A DNA stretch of 64,000 nucleotides. It comes from Flavobacterium sp. CF108 (GTDB lineage Bacteria > Bacteroidota > Bacteroidia > Flavobacteriales > Flavobacteriaceae). The notes under the pieces were generated by a model, which was not told the DNA's origin, did not search any database, and saw only the letters and a program-made list of their open reading frames with translations. Within the stretch, counting starts at the first letter, position 1. Each line of letters begins with the position of its first letter. The position numbers were made by a program, and so were the translations under genes. Positions 45,298-54,499 of the stretch are shown here, piece after piece. The stretch covers positions 62,001 to 126,000 of the forward strand of contig NZ_FQWW01000011.1 in NCBI RefSeq assembly GCF_900129795.1, written 5' to 3'.

Positions 45298-46182
45298 ATG
45301 GATCAGATAGCAGATGGATTTAAAGGCGAAAGAGCCATTGTTGTTCCTTATAGTGTACGTAATTTTCAGGCGGAAAATGAACTGACAAAAAATGTATTTA
45401 TTACCCATATTGGTTATTATCCCAATGCAAAATATCATTTCAGAAAACGATCAAAAGGCGCTCTTGAAAACATTCTTATTTATTGCGAAAACGGAAAAGG
45501 TTTTATCACTTTTGAAGATGAACAATTTTCTCTTACTAAAGATCAAGCTTTTATTATTCCTGCCCATAAAGCACATAGTTATGAAGCCGAAATATCAAAA
45601 CCCTGGAGCATTTACTGGCTGCATTTTAAAGGAATAAATACTTCTTTACATAATACTATCTCGGGAAAAATTATAAACATGAACGACGCACGATTATCCG
45701 ATAGGCTGAACCTGTTTGAAGAAATTTATCAAAATCTCGAAATGGGCTTTTATCCTGATAATCTGGAATATTCCAGCATTTGTTTACAGCATTTTCTGGC
45801 AAGTATAAAATATACAGATCAATTTTTAAAAATAAGAACAGCCGATGCAGAGGTTTTAGATGTAATACCCATGAGCATCATTTATATGAAAAACAACCTG
45901 ACCAATAAGATAACACTACATGAAATCGCACAGCATACAGGGTATTCGAGTTCTTATTTTGGAGCTTTATTTCTTGAAAGAACATCCTGCACCCCTATGG
46001 ATTATTACAACCAGTTGAAAATTCAGAAATCGTGTTCGCTTTTGCAATTCAGTACTATGAAAATAAAAGAGATTGCTTATCATTTAGGCTATTATGATCC
46101 GTTTCATTTTTCAAAAACATTCAGATTGGTTATGGAAATATCGCCGAGAGAATATCGCCTGAGATACAAAAGTCAAATGTAA
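45298..46182 (+). CDS. AraC family transcriptional regulator with cupin sensor
   Basis: A 294-aa regulator. The N-terminal part (about 20-165) is a cupin-type sugar-binding domain ('DQAFIIPAHKAHSYEAEISKPW'). The C-terminal 100 residues hold two helix-turn-helix motifs ('ITLHEIAQHTGYSSSYFGALFLERTSCTPMDYY' and 'IKEIAYHLGYYDPFHFSKTF'). Such proteins activate sugar genes when the sugar binds. It is divergent from the MFS operon, so that operon is the likely target. It converges on the HTCS gene at the right. Confidence 0.92.
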   Translation: MDQIADGFKGERAIVVPYSVRNFQAENELTKNVFITHIGYYPNAKYHFRKRSKGALENILIYCENGKGFITFEDEQFSLTKDQAFIIPAHKAHSYEAEISKPWSIYWLHFKGINTSLHNTISGKIINMNDARLSDRLNLFEEIYQNLEMGFYPDNLEYSSICLQHFLASIKYTDQFLKIRTADAEVLDVIPMSIIYMKNNLTNKITLHEIAQHTGYSSSYFGALFLERTSCTPMDYYNQLKIQKSCSLLQFSTMKIKEIAYHLGYYDPFHFSKTFRLVMEISPREYRLRYKSQM

Positions 46183-46245
46183 ATTTTTAATTGATCAGAC
46201 CTAACAGGTTTAAAAAAACTATTAGACCTTTGTTGAATTCAAAAA

Positions 46246-49200
46246 CTATTGTTTTATAATATTCAAATCCGAATTAAAGGAGCTTTTATACTTTTTAATA
46301 TACTCTGATGGTGTCATTCCAAAGAGTTTTACAAACTGCTGTCTGAAATATTTAGGATCTTCAAACCCAACTTCGGCACTTGCCTGCGTAATATTCATAT
46401 CTTCGGTGAGCATTAACATGGCTGCTCTTCGAATACGAACCGAACGTATAAAAGCATTTAAAGTCTGCCCCGAAATGATTTTGATTTTTGTGTAAAGCGT
46501 TCTGTGGCTCATTCCCATTTCGAGCGCAAAGTTTTTAATGGTAAAGTCTCTTTTATGAATATTGGCTTCTACAATATCAATACATTTTTTCAGCATTACC
46601 TGATATTCTACCGGAACTTTCTGGGTATTCTCTTTTAGTGTAATGCTGTCTAAAAAATACGTTCGCAGGTTGCTTCTATTTCGCAGTAAAGATTCTACAC
46701 GTGCTTTGAGTATATCATCGTCAAATGGTTTTGTAATATAATCATCGGCACCATCATTTATTCCCTGCAAATGTGTTTCAGGATTTTTTGATGCCGTGAG
46801 CAGAATTACCGGAATATGAGACAAATCGTTGCTTTCTTTTATTTTTCGGCATAATTCCAAACCATTCATTTCTTCCATTGTAATATCGCTTATTACAAGA
46901 TCCGGCATGTGTTTTTTGGTTAGTTTTAAGCCTTCTTCCCCATTTTCGGCACTGTAAACGACATAGTTTTCCGAGAATAATTTTATCAGATACGCTCTGA
47001 TTTCGGCATTATCATCAATAATTAAAACGGTGCGTTTTTCAGTAAGCATGATTTTTTGGAAATCACTTTCTGAAACTATAGTATTTGAGGCTGCATTATT
47101 TTCTTCAGCATCATCAATTATTAATTCATCAAACAACTGGCTTCTTTGCGGAACGTCATTTGTAATTTCAACATTTTCAAAGTGGCTGTTTCCTTTCAGG
47201 AAAGTTAGCTTAAAGGTGCTTCCTTTCCCTATTTCACTTTCGCAGCTTACCTGGCCTTTGTGTTTATCTACAAAATATTTGACAATAAACAGCCCGATTC
47301 CAAAACCGGTTCCTATTGAAACTTTTGAATTGATTTGTTTGAATTTTTCGAAAATTACCTCAATATCTTTTTTCTCGATTCCATCACCGCTATCAGAGAT
47401 TTCAAGAAAAACTTCATCATCACTTTCTGTTACTATAAGATTTATTTTCCCGCCAATTGGTGTGTACTTAAAAGCGTTTGACATTAAGTTGAATAACGAA
47501 ATCTCAATTTTTTCATAATCGCCGATAATCACAATTTCGTGATCCGGAATTGTAAAATTATAGTTGATGTTTTTATCTTTTGCCTGATTTACAAAACATT
47601 GATATACTTCATTACAAAGGTTATTAACATTTATTGGCGATAAACGCAGCGAATCGGCATCATTTTCGGCTTTTCTAAAGAGTAAAAGCTGGTCAACAAG
47701 GCTTAAAAGCCTTCTGGCATTTCGGTGCGCAATGGCCAAATCACTTCCCGAAGAACCATTTTGAACATTTTCTTTCTGAACTGCTTTTTTCAACGGATTT
47801 ATAATCAGTGAAAGCGGTGTTCTAAATTCATGCGAAATATAAGTAAACATGGAGGATTGCTTTTCGGCAATTTCCTTTTCTTTCTTACTTTCTAACTCTG
47901 CAATTTTTACTTTATATTTTAGTTTTTCTTTGTTTTTATGATAATCCAGATAAACGAAAAGAAGACCTGCAATACTCAGGATATACAATAAATAAGCCCA
48001 CCAGGCTCTGTACCAAGGCGGCAGGACTTGTATCGAAACAAGGCTTACTTCTTTGTTCCAGCCTCCTTTAAAATTGGTTGTTTTTACTTTAAATGTATAT
48101 TTTCCTTCGGGAAGTCTTGAGTAATTTGCTTTTCGGGCCTGACCCACATAATTCCATTGTTCGTCCCAGTTCTCTAAAAAATAAGCATAATTTATTTTAT
48201 CGGCATTATTATAATCCAGTGCAACAAATTCTAATGATAAAGTGGTTTGATCGTAAGCCAGTTCAACTTCTTTTATTTTTTCAAAATCAGTTGTAATTGC
48301 TGCTTTGCTTTCTTCTATTGGCTGATTGTTTACATAAAAATCAGTCAGCAAAACATTATTCTTTTGATTGAACCCTTTTATCGCTTCGGGAAAAAAGATA
48401 TTGAAACCGTTTATTCCGCCAAAAAGAAATTCTCCCGTCGATAACTGAAGTCCGGCATTAAAACTAAACTGATTGCTTTGAAGTCCGTCGTTTACAGAGA
48501 AATTGCGAAAGGTTTTTCTTTTTTTATCAAATCGGCAAATGCCATTATACGTACTCATCCAAAGGTTTCCTTCTTTATCTTCCAATAATCTTAAAATGGT
48601 ATTGGATGGAAGTCCGTCATCAGATGTAAATCTCTTGAAATTATTAGTTTTACGGTCATACAATACCAATCCGCCTTCTTGTGTTCCGAGCCAAAGATTT
48701 TTGTCTTTGTCTTCATGAATACATCGAATTGGATTGCTAAAAGCCATTTTTACAATCTTTCTGATATTTTTTTCTATTGAAAATAATGTACCATAATTGG
48801 CACCCCAAAGTTTCCCGTCTTTAGTTTCTATAAGACATTGCAGATTATTAATGGTTCTGTCAAAAAGAACAAAATTATTTTTAGTACGATCAAAAAGATA
48901 CAAAGAACCTTCGTTAGTGGCACTTGCCCAGATATTAGCTTTTGAATCTTTATAAACAAACCAAATATTCTTTTCAATTTGTTTCGTGTACGGATTGTAA
49001 CAAGAAAATCGTGTTACGCTATTATCTTTTTTATTAATGCGGTTTATTCCTCCAGCCCAGGTCGAAATCCAGATATCGTTATTATTATCGCGGGTAATTC
49101 CGGTTATAAAAGTGCTTGAAAGGGTGTTGCTATAATTGACGTACGTATTATTTTTTCGGTTCCAGTATTTTAAACCTGCACCATCTGTACCCACCCATAT

Positions 49201-50286
49201 ATTCCTTTTTTCGTCTTCGCAAAAAGACAAAATAAAGTTTTCGGCAGGGTCTTTTGCATTGTATCTAATGCTTTTAAAATATTTAGGTGTGTTGCTCAAC
49301 ATACTGATTCCACCTCGTAACGAGCCAAACCATTTGTTTCCTGACTTATCTTCGTATAAACTCCAAACCGAATTGCTTTTGGCCAGCTGATTGTCTTGTA
49401 TGTTATTTTGGGCAATTGCTTTTTGATTTGTTCTGTCCACTTTAAAAATCCCGCAGCCGTCTGTTGTGATCCAGATTTCTTTTTTCTTATCCAAAAGAAT
49501 ATCGGTAACACTGCATTTTACTGTAAAATAATTTCCTGAAAGTGCACCAGATTTTGTATTGAAAAGAAAAAGTCCTTCATCAGTTCCTAACCAGAGATTT
49601 CCATCAGAAGCTAATTTCATTGCCTTTACTTCTTTGGAAAGTGGAAAAACTACTTTTAAACTTTTAGCAGTATAACTGTAACTGCAAACTCCAACATTTC
49701 TAACGTAAACCCAACAATGCGCCTTCCTTTTATCATCCTGAAGTGCAATCGCATCATAATTGCTGACACTCTTACTGCCCAATACATTTAACGGAATATG
49801 TTTTCCGACAAAAGAGCCATTTTCAAAAGTAATTAAGCCTAAATTTTGAGAAGCAATTAATACCAGATTCTCAGACACAGACCTCATTTGATGAATGATA
49901 TCTTTTAGAACTTTTGGTTTTTGATCCGATAAAGTAAACTGAACAGGATTAAATCTGTTATTGGTTTTATTGTAAACGCAGACACCATTTGCACCTCCAA
50001 CCCAGATATTTTTTTTAGAATCACCTTCTATATTATAGATTGTATTAAAAGGCAGTGATTTTTCGTCGTTTATTCTGTTTCTGAAAACCTTAAAATTATA
50101 GCCGTCGTATCGGTTTAAGCCATCGTAAGTTCCAAACCACATAAACCCTTCGCTGTCCTGAAATATTGTAGTTACGGAATTATTTGATAATCCGTCAGAT
50201 ATATCCAAAAACTTAACGGGATAATCTTGCGAATATCCTGTAAATGAAAAGCCTAGCAGCAGAAGATATAGAACAAAATGCTTCAA
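46246..50286 (-). CDS. Hybrid two-component system sensor/regulator (HTCS)
   Basis: A 1346-aa single-chain regulator of a PUL. It has a signal peptide (1-20), then two seven-bladed Reg_prop propellers ('ISDGLSNNSVTTIFQDSEGFMWFG' starts the first), a Y_Y_Y domain ('YAYFLENWDEQWNYVG') and a membrane span ('WAYLLYILSIAGLLFVYL'). In the cytoplasm come a histidine kinase (H819 in 'YISHEFRTPL'), the ATPase domain ('GTGFGIGLFIVKYF'), a receiver (phospho-acceptor D1134 in 'VISDITM') and an AraC-type DNA-binding domain ('ITQASAEVGFEDPKYFRQQF'). All key residues are present. It senses oligosaccharides in the periplasm and switches on PUL genes. The nearby SusCD locus is the likely target. Confidence 0.95.
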   Translation of the reverse strand: MKHFVLYLLLLGFSFTGYSQDYPVKFLDISDGLSNNSVTTIFQDSEGFMWFGTYDGLNRYDGYNFKVFRNRINDEKSLPFNTIYNIEGDSKKNIWVGGANGVCVYNKTNNRFNPVQFTLSDQKPKVLKDIIHQMRSVSENLVLIASQNLGLITFENGSFVGKHIPLNVLGSKSVSNYDAIALQDDKRKAHCWVYVRNVGVCSYSYTAKSLKVVFPLSKEVKAMKLASDGNLWLGTDEGLFLFNTKSGALSGNYFTVKCSVTDILLDKKKEIWITTDGCGIFKVDRTNQKAIAQNNIQDNQLAKSNSVWSLYEDKSGNKWFGSLRGGISMLSNTPKYFKSIRYNAKDPAENFILSFCEDEKRNIWVGTDGAGLKYWNRKNNTYVNYSNTLSSTFITGITRDNNNDIWISTWAGGINRINKKDNSVTRFSCYNPYTKQIEKNIWFVYKDSKANIWASATNEGSLYLFDRTKNNFVLFDRTINNLQCLIETKDGKLWGANYGTLFSIEKNIRKIVKMAFSNPIRCIHEDKDKNLWLGTQEGGLVLYDRKTNNFKRFTSDDGLPSNTILRLLEDKEGNLWMSTYNGICRFDKKRKTFRNFSVNDGLQSNQFSFNAGLQLSTGEFLFGGINGFNIFFPEAIKGFNQKNNVLLTDFYVNNQPIEESKAAITTDFEKIKEVELAYDQTTLSLEFVALDYNNADKINYAYFLENWDEQWNYVGQARKANYSRLPEGKYTFKVKTTNFKGGWNKEVSLVSIQVLPPWYRAWWAYLLYILSIAGLLFVYLDYHKNKEKLKYKVKIAELESKKEKEIAEKQSSMFTYISHEFRTPLSLIINPLKKAVQKENVQNGSSGSDLAIAHRNARRLLSLVDQLLLFRKAENDADSLRLSPINVNNLCNEVYQCFVNQAKDKNINYNFTIPDHEIVIIGDYEKIEISLFNLMSNAFKYTPIGGKINLIVTESDDEVFLEISDSGDGIEKKDIEVIFEKFKQINSKVSIGTGFGIGLFIVKYFVDKHKGQVSCESEIGKGSTFKLTFLKGNSHFENVEITNDVPQRSQLFDELIIDDAEENNAASNTIVSESDFQKIMLTEKRTVLIIDDNAEIRAYLIKLFSENYVVYSAENGEEGLKLTKKHMPDLVISDITMEEMNGLELCRKIKESNDLSHIPVILLTASKNPETHLQGINDGADDYITKPFDDDILKARVESLLRNRSNLRTYFLDSITLKENTQKVPVEYQVMLKKCIDIVEANIHKRDFTIKNFALEMGMSHRTLYTKIKIISGQTLNAFIRSVRIRRAAMLMLTEDMNITQASAEVGFEDPKYFRQQFVKLFGMTPSEYIKKYKSSFNSDLNIIKQ

Positions 50287-50439
50287 AGTGTAATTTTTAA
50301 AATACTTGTAAAAAGTACAATTATAAGCTAATTTGATAATATTTTACAAAAATTACAATATAAAAATTATATTTTGCCCTTTGTTTATAGGATTTTTATA
50401 GCGGTTCGTTCTTTTTAATAAACTTATACCTATGTTTTT

Positions 50440-50513
50440 GTCATTGCGAGGAACGAAGCAATCTTATTTGCTGAATCAATTTTTAGTGCGGTTGCTTCGT
50501 TCCTCGCAATGAC
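50440..50513. repeat. Inverted repeat, second copy of the dispersed hairpin family
   Basis: Perfect 22-bp arms gtcattgcgaggaacgaagc... at 50440-50461 and its complement at 50492-50513, with a 30-bp spacer. The arms share a cgaggaacga core with the element at 16668-16763. It lies between the PfkB gene end and the HTCS start. Confidence 0.85.
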
Positions 50514-50530
50514 GTTCTTTGAGGTTATTT

Positions 50531-51430
50531 TTATTTTCTATTCATTAAATTCTCAATTTCAGATAAAGAAATTTTCGGATTTGCACCCGGCGAACCTGCA
50601 ACCAGAGCGCCCATTGCACAAGCAAAATCTAAAGCTTGCTGCGGTTTTTTATCTGTAAGTAAAGAGGTTACTAAAGTGGCTAAAAAAGAATCTCCGGCAC
50701 CAACGGTATCTGCAACTACGATTGGGTAACCATTATTTTCATAAAAAATGCCTTCCCATAATAGTAAAGCACCATGTTTTCCTCTTGTTACGCAAATTCC
50801 TTTTACGTCTGCCAGAGAAGAAATGAAATTCATATTCTCTTTTAAATCGGTATGTGGAAAGTTTAAAGCCGATGCTATTTCTAAAATTTCTTCATCATTG
50901 AACTTAACAAAATTGGCAGATTTCATTAATTGTTCGAGAATTTCATAGGTATAATGGGGCTTTCTTAAATTGACATCGAATACTTTGTAGACATTTGATT
51001 TTAAAAGTTCTTCAAGTGATTTTCTTGAAACTTCATCTCTGCAGACCAAACTTCCATAAATTAAAACATCGGCATCGACGGTTAATTTTCTGGCTTCATC
51101 ATTTAAAATAATTTTATCCCAAGCCGACGGATATTTTATTTCATAAGTTGCAGATCCGGTTTTATCTAAAGTTACGTTTACCAATCCGGTTGGGAAATCT
51201 TTTGAAGCAATTATGGAAACGGTTTCGAGTCCTAAATCTTTTACGGTTTCTAGAATGGCTTTTCCGTCTTCGTCATTTCCTACGCAGCTAATCATGGCAA
51301 CATCGCATCCTAATGATTTCATTCTTAAAGCTACATTCAACGGTGCGCCGCCTATCTTTTTTTCATTGGTAAAAACATCCCATAGCACTTCACCGTAAGC
51401 AATAGCTTTAAGTTTTTTTTCGTTACTCAT
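50531..51430 (-). CDS. PfkB family sugar kinase (fructokinase-like)
   Basis: A 299-aa ribokinase-fold kinase. 'KKIGGAPLNVALRMKSLG' is the substrate-binding GG motif, and the C-terminal PfkB signature 'VVADTVGAGDSFLATLV' holds the predicted catalytic base D247. It phosphorylates a monosaccharide in the cytoplasm, with fructose the most likely by general resemblance. It lies next to the HTCS with the same orientation. No GH32 gene is present, so a link to fructans is not supported here. Confidence 0.88.
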   Translation of the reverse strand: MSNEKKLKAIAYGEVLWDVFTNEKKIGGAPLNVALRMKSLGCDVAMISCVGNDEDGKAILETVKDLGLETVSIIASKDFPTGLVNVTLDKTGSATYEIKYPSAWDKIILNDEARKLTVDADVLIYGSLVCRDEVSRKSLEELLKSNVYKVFDVNLRKPHYTYEILEQLMKSANFVKFNDEEILEIASALNFPHTDLKENMNFISSLADVKGICVTRGKHGALLLWEGIFYENNGYPIVVADTVGAGDSFLATLVTSLLTDKKPQQALDFACAMGALVAGSPGANPKISLSEIENLMNRK

Positions 51431-51530
51431 TCCTAATTTGTTTTTGTTAATCCTGAAATATAAAGTTATACTTTTAATTAAAACTGACCTAGAAATTGAT
51501 TATTGCATAATGTTTTTTGCAATTATCAAA

Positions 51531-51695
51531 TACTCCTAGCGGAGTATTCGTTATGTGTTGATTTTTTTTCTACCGATATAAAACTCCTAGCGGAGTTAAT
51601 CTATAATGTCTTAATTGTTTCTCATAGAATATCTCGGAGAGATTAAATATCGGCAGCATTCAAGATCACATCTTGAAAATTTGTCCCGTAGGGAC
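51531..51695. repeat. Cluster of short palindromes
   Basis: Four palindromes occur in the gap: tactcctagcggagta (51531-51546), actcctagcggagt (51583-51596), caagat/atcttg (51661-51675) and gtcccgtagggac (51683-51695). They resemble the units at 2401-2493 and 24532-24607. No gene is present. Confidence 0.7.
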
Positions 51696-51722
51696 TACAC
51701 ATTTAATCCAATAAAAACATAC

Positions 51723-52184
51723 TTATTCTTTAATATTGAGTATTGCAAAAATTTCTTGCTTAAGTGATGCTTCACGAGCAGTTATGGAATCATTACCGAA
51801 AGCATTCATATCTCTTTTTGCAAATCCGGCTTTCAAGATTTCTATAGTATCTGTTACTTCCTGATCAAAAGAGGCTTCTATAGATCCTTTAAATTTTTCA
51901 GAATAACGAATCTTGTAGAATTTTCCAACACTCTCAGAAGAACCTATTGAAGAACCTCCTTCTGCTTTATATCTTATTCCGTCAATATTGTAAATCAAAT
52001 AATCAATTTTAGCCCCTTTATATTTGCTGTGTGAAATACATTTTCCAACTGTAACTTTGCCATTTAACTTAATATCTTTTCTTATAAGATATCCTTCAAA
52101 AAGTAAAAATAAAAAAAATAAAAAGCCTAAAATGATAAGAACTACTGAGATTTTTCCAATTATTTTAAGTCCTATTTCCTTCAT
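51723..52184 (-). CDS. Hypothetical membrane-anchored protein
   Basis: A 153-aa protein that I do not recognise. I take the ATG at 52184 as start, since it directly precedes a basic residue and the hydrophobic span 'ISVVLIILGFLFFLFLLFEG' (about 12-32). The longer frame from 52226 would add 14 unlikely residues. The rest is a soluble beta-rich domain outside the membrane ('GKVTVGKCISHSKYKGAKIDYLIY' type pattern, then a helical end). It is transcribed after lutC, but a terminator lies between them. Confidence 0.7.
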   Translation of the reverse strand: MKEIGLKIIGKISVVLIILGFLFFLFLLFEGYLIRKDIKLNGKVTVGKCISHSKYKGAKIDYLIYNIDGIRYKAEGGSSIGSSESVGKFYKIRYSEKFKGSIEASFDQEVTDTIEILKAGFAKRDMNAFGNDSITAREASLKQEIFAILNIKE

Positions 52185-52276
52185 AATTATTCTTTTTACT
52201 AATTTGTCTACTACGATATTAAACAAATATAACGTAAACGCTGCCTAGCTTTTATAAAAATCTTAAAGATATAAAA

Positions 52277-52316
52277 CAAAAAAACTGTGCAAAGTCAAAA
52301 GACATTAACACAGTTT
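52277..52316 (-). terminator. Terminator after lutC
   Basis: On the minus strand aaactgtg (52309-52316) pairs with cacagttt (52282-52289), followed by a T run. It is 23 bp after the lutC stop. Confidence 0.7.
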
Positions 52317-52339
52317 ATTTTATGATGAAACTGTAAATA

Positions 52340-52927
52340 TTAATCCAATAAAAAAACAATCAATCCACGTGCGCCATGCGCACCTAAAACCAATGATTGC
52401 TCAATATCAGCAGTTTTTGAAGGTCCGGCAATAAAAGTTCCGAAACCATATTCCTGATTTCCGATTCGATCATAAGCTTGCTGCATTGTGCGAATAATAT
52501 CTTTTTTATGAACAATTATCGCCAAATATTGTGCAATAAAAGGCGCAATTCGCTGTCCTAAAATATCATCGGTTACCCAAAGTGCACTGTTTTCTGCAAC
52601 TCCAAAATGAGCTTTTATAACAGTTAATTCAACATCCTGAAGCGAATGCGGATCAACATTATTCCAATCCAGAGAAGCAATTTCTGAAAGCTCCGGAAGC
52701 GTTGTAATTAATCTCTTTTGAAGATTGTAATGTGATTTTATATAATTAATGATTTCATTGTAATTAGAAACCTCAACGGGATCTCCTCCAATACCTTTTA
52801 AAACTGTTTTGTAAGTCTCTAGGATATCAAAATCTTCTGAACCTAAAACACTTAAATCCGGCAGGTCTGTCACTAAATCGGGTTGGTTTAGTTTTATTCT
52901 ATTTAAAATTTCAGCTTTACTGCTCAT
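52340..52927 (-). CDS. lutC: Lactate utilization protein C (LUD domain)
   Basis: A 195-aa LUD-domain protein, one of three subunits that oxidize L-lactate to pyruvate. The start at 52927 ('MSSKAEILNRIKLNQPD') is preferred to an upstream frame at 52993 because LutC proteins begin with this helix. It overlaps the lutB stop by 11 bp. Domain motifs are 'FGVAENSALWVTDD' and 'GTFIAGPSKTADIEQSLVLGAHGARGLIVFLLD'. Confidence 0.9.
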   Translation of the reverse strand: MSSKAEILNRIKLNQPDLVTDLPDLSVLGSEDFDILETYKTVLKGIGGDPVEVSNYNEIINYIKSHYNLQKRLITTLPELSEIASLDWNNVDPHSLQDVELTVIKAHFGVAENSALWVTDDILGQRIAPFIAQYLAIIVHKKDIIRTMQQAYDRIGNQEYGFGTFIAGPSKTADIEQSLVLGAHGARGLIVFLLD

Positions 52928-54320
52928 TGTCTTTTGCTTTAGATTCTCTCGAATTTTTCTTGTACCATTCTCTAAAAGATTCCTCGGGAACATCTGGCAT
53001 TTCGCGCTGATCGTACCATTTATTCAATTTATTATTGACCATTACGGGAACATTTTTCATCACAAGTCTTCCTGATTTTCCTGCGATATTAAAAATCGTT
53101 GGGTTGGCTAAAACTGTTGCCATCGTTTTCATTGCAATGGTTTTTACTTTTGGCGTATAACCGTCTTTTACCAAAACCTGACGCCATTTGTACAATTGAT
53201 CGTGAATATCAATTTTAACCGGACAAACGTTCGTACAAGAACCGCAAAGCGTACTGGCAAAAGGAAGATCGGCATTTTTGCTCATATCTAAATTGGGTGC
53301 CAAAATAGAACCAATTGGTCCGGCAACTGCATTATGATAACTGTGTCCTCCGCTTCGTCTGTAAACAGGACAGGTATTCATACAGGCACCACAGCGAATA
53401 CATTTTAAGGAATTTCTGAAATCTTCTCGTCCTAACTGCTTGCTTCTGCCGTTATCGACAATTACGATATGAAGTTCTTTCCCGTCTCTTGGTTTCTTGA
53501 AATGGCTTGAAAAAGTCGTTATCGGTTGTCCTGTTGCGCTTCTTGCCAATAATCTCAGGAAAACACCTAAATGTTTACGCTGCGGAATTAGTTTTTCAAA
53601 TCCCATACAGGCAATATGAACATCAGCTAAATGCGCGCCCATATCGGCGTTTCCTTCGTTGGTGCAAACTACAAATTCTCCGGTTTCTGCAATAGCAAAA
53701 TTAACTCCGGTTAAAGCTACTTTTCGGGTTAAGAAGGTATTTCTTAAACTATGACGTGCCGATTCGGTTAAGTATTGCGGATCAAAATTTCCTTTTTCTG
53801 TTCCTAAGTGTTCGTGGAAAGTTTCGCTTACGTCTTCTTTCTTAAGATGAATAGCTGGTAAAACAATATGACTTGGCGGTTCTTTACGAAGCTGCACAAT
53901 ATATTCACCTAAATCTGAGTCGATAACTTCTATGCCTTTTTCGGCTAAATAATCGTTTAAATGACATTCTTCTGTAAGCATTGATTTTGATTTTACCATT
54001 TGCTTTACATCATGTTTTGCCATGATCGAATGCACTATTTCATTATGTTCTTTTGCATCGGCTGCCCAGTGTACAATGATTCCATTTCTTTGCGCATTAG
54101 CCTCAAATTCAACTAAATAATCATGAATATTAGAAAGTACATTGGCCTTTATTTGGGATGCTGTTTCACGTAATAATTCCCAATCCTTAATTTGATGTGC
54201 CGATTTATCACGCTTTGCACGAACAAACCAAAGTGTTTCATCATGCCAGTTGACACGCTCTACATCTTTGTTGAACTTTGCTGCGGCTTCGCTGTGCTGT
54301 ATTATTTTTTCTGAAGACAT
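52917..54320 (-). CDS. lutB: Lactate utilization iron-sulfur protein LutB
   Basis: A 467-aa protein with an N-terminal LUD domain (about 60-280, 'SMLTEECHLNDYL', 'GVNFAIAETGEFVV') and two 4Fe-4S sites ('CIRCGACMNTCPVYRR' and 'LCGSCTNVCPVKIDI'). It carries electrons in the LutABC L-lactate oxidation complex. It lies downstream of lutA after 180 bp that hold an inverted repeat, and upstream of lutC with overlap. Confidence 0.92.
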   Translation of the reverse strand: MSSEKIIQHSEAAAKFNKDVERVNWHDETLWFVRAKRDKSAHQIKDWELLRETASQIKANVLSNIHDYLVEFEANAQRNGIIVHWAADAKEHNEIVHSIMAKHDVKQMVKSKSMLTEECHLNDYLAEKGIEVIDSDLGEYIVQLRKEPPSHIVLPAIHLKKEDVSETFHEHLGTEKGNFDPQYLTESARHSLRNTFLTRKVALTGVNFAIAETGEFVVCTNEGNADMGAHLADVHIACMGFEKLIPQRKHLGVFLRLLARSATGQPITTFSSHFKKPRDGKELHIVIVDNGRSKQLGREDFRNSLKCIRCGACMNTCPVYRRSGGHSYHNAVAGPIGSILAPNLDMSKNADLPFASTLCGSCTNVCPVKIDIHDQLYKWRQVLVKDGYTPKVKTIAMKTMATVLANPTIFNIAGKSGRLVMKNVPVMVNNKLNKWYDQREMPDVPEESFREWYKKNSRESKAKDNEQ

Positions 54321-54341
54321 CTTTTGTCAGTTAAATGTTTT

Positions 54342-54482
54342 TACCATTAAGGTATTAAGTTAATTAAGCCAAACTTTATGAACTTAAATGCTTAAGGATA
54401 AAAGAAAATTAAGCTTCAATTTTAAATAGTTTCTCTGTTTTAGCATTAAGTCAAGCTTTATGAACTTAATATCTTAATGGTA
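54342..54482. repeat. Inverted repeat between lutA and lutB
   Basis: The segment taccattaaggtattaagtt (54342-54361) pairs with 54463-54482 with one mismatch. Inside, the phrase ctttatgaacttaa appears twice as a direct repeat. No gene is present in this gap. Confidence 0.7.
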
Positions 54483-54499
54483 GAAAAAGAAATTTATGT

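Noticed and set aside
47030..47518. 162-codon open frame on the plus strand
   Set aside because: It lies fully antisense to the kinase and receiver parts of the HTCS gene and has no family features; codon bias of the real gene explains it.
43559..51430. A fructan locus (HTCS, MFS carrier and PfkB kinase together)
   Set aside because: No GH32 enzyme is present and the linked hydrolases are galactoside-type. The HTCS has propeller sensors, not the binding-protein sensor of the known fructan regulator.
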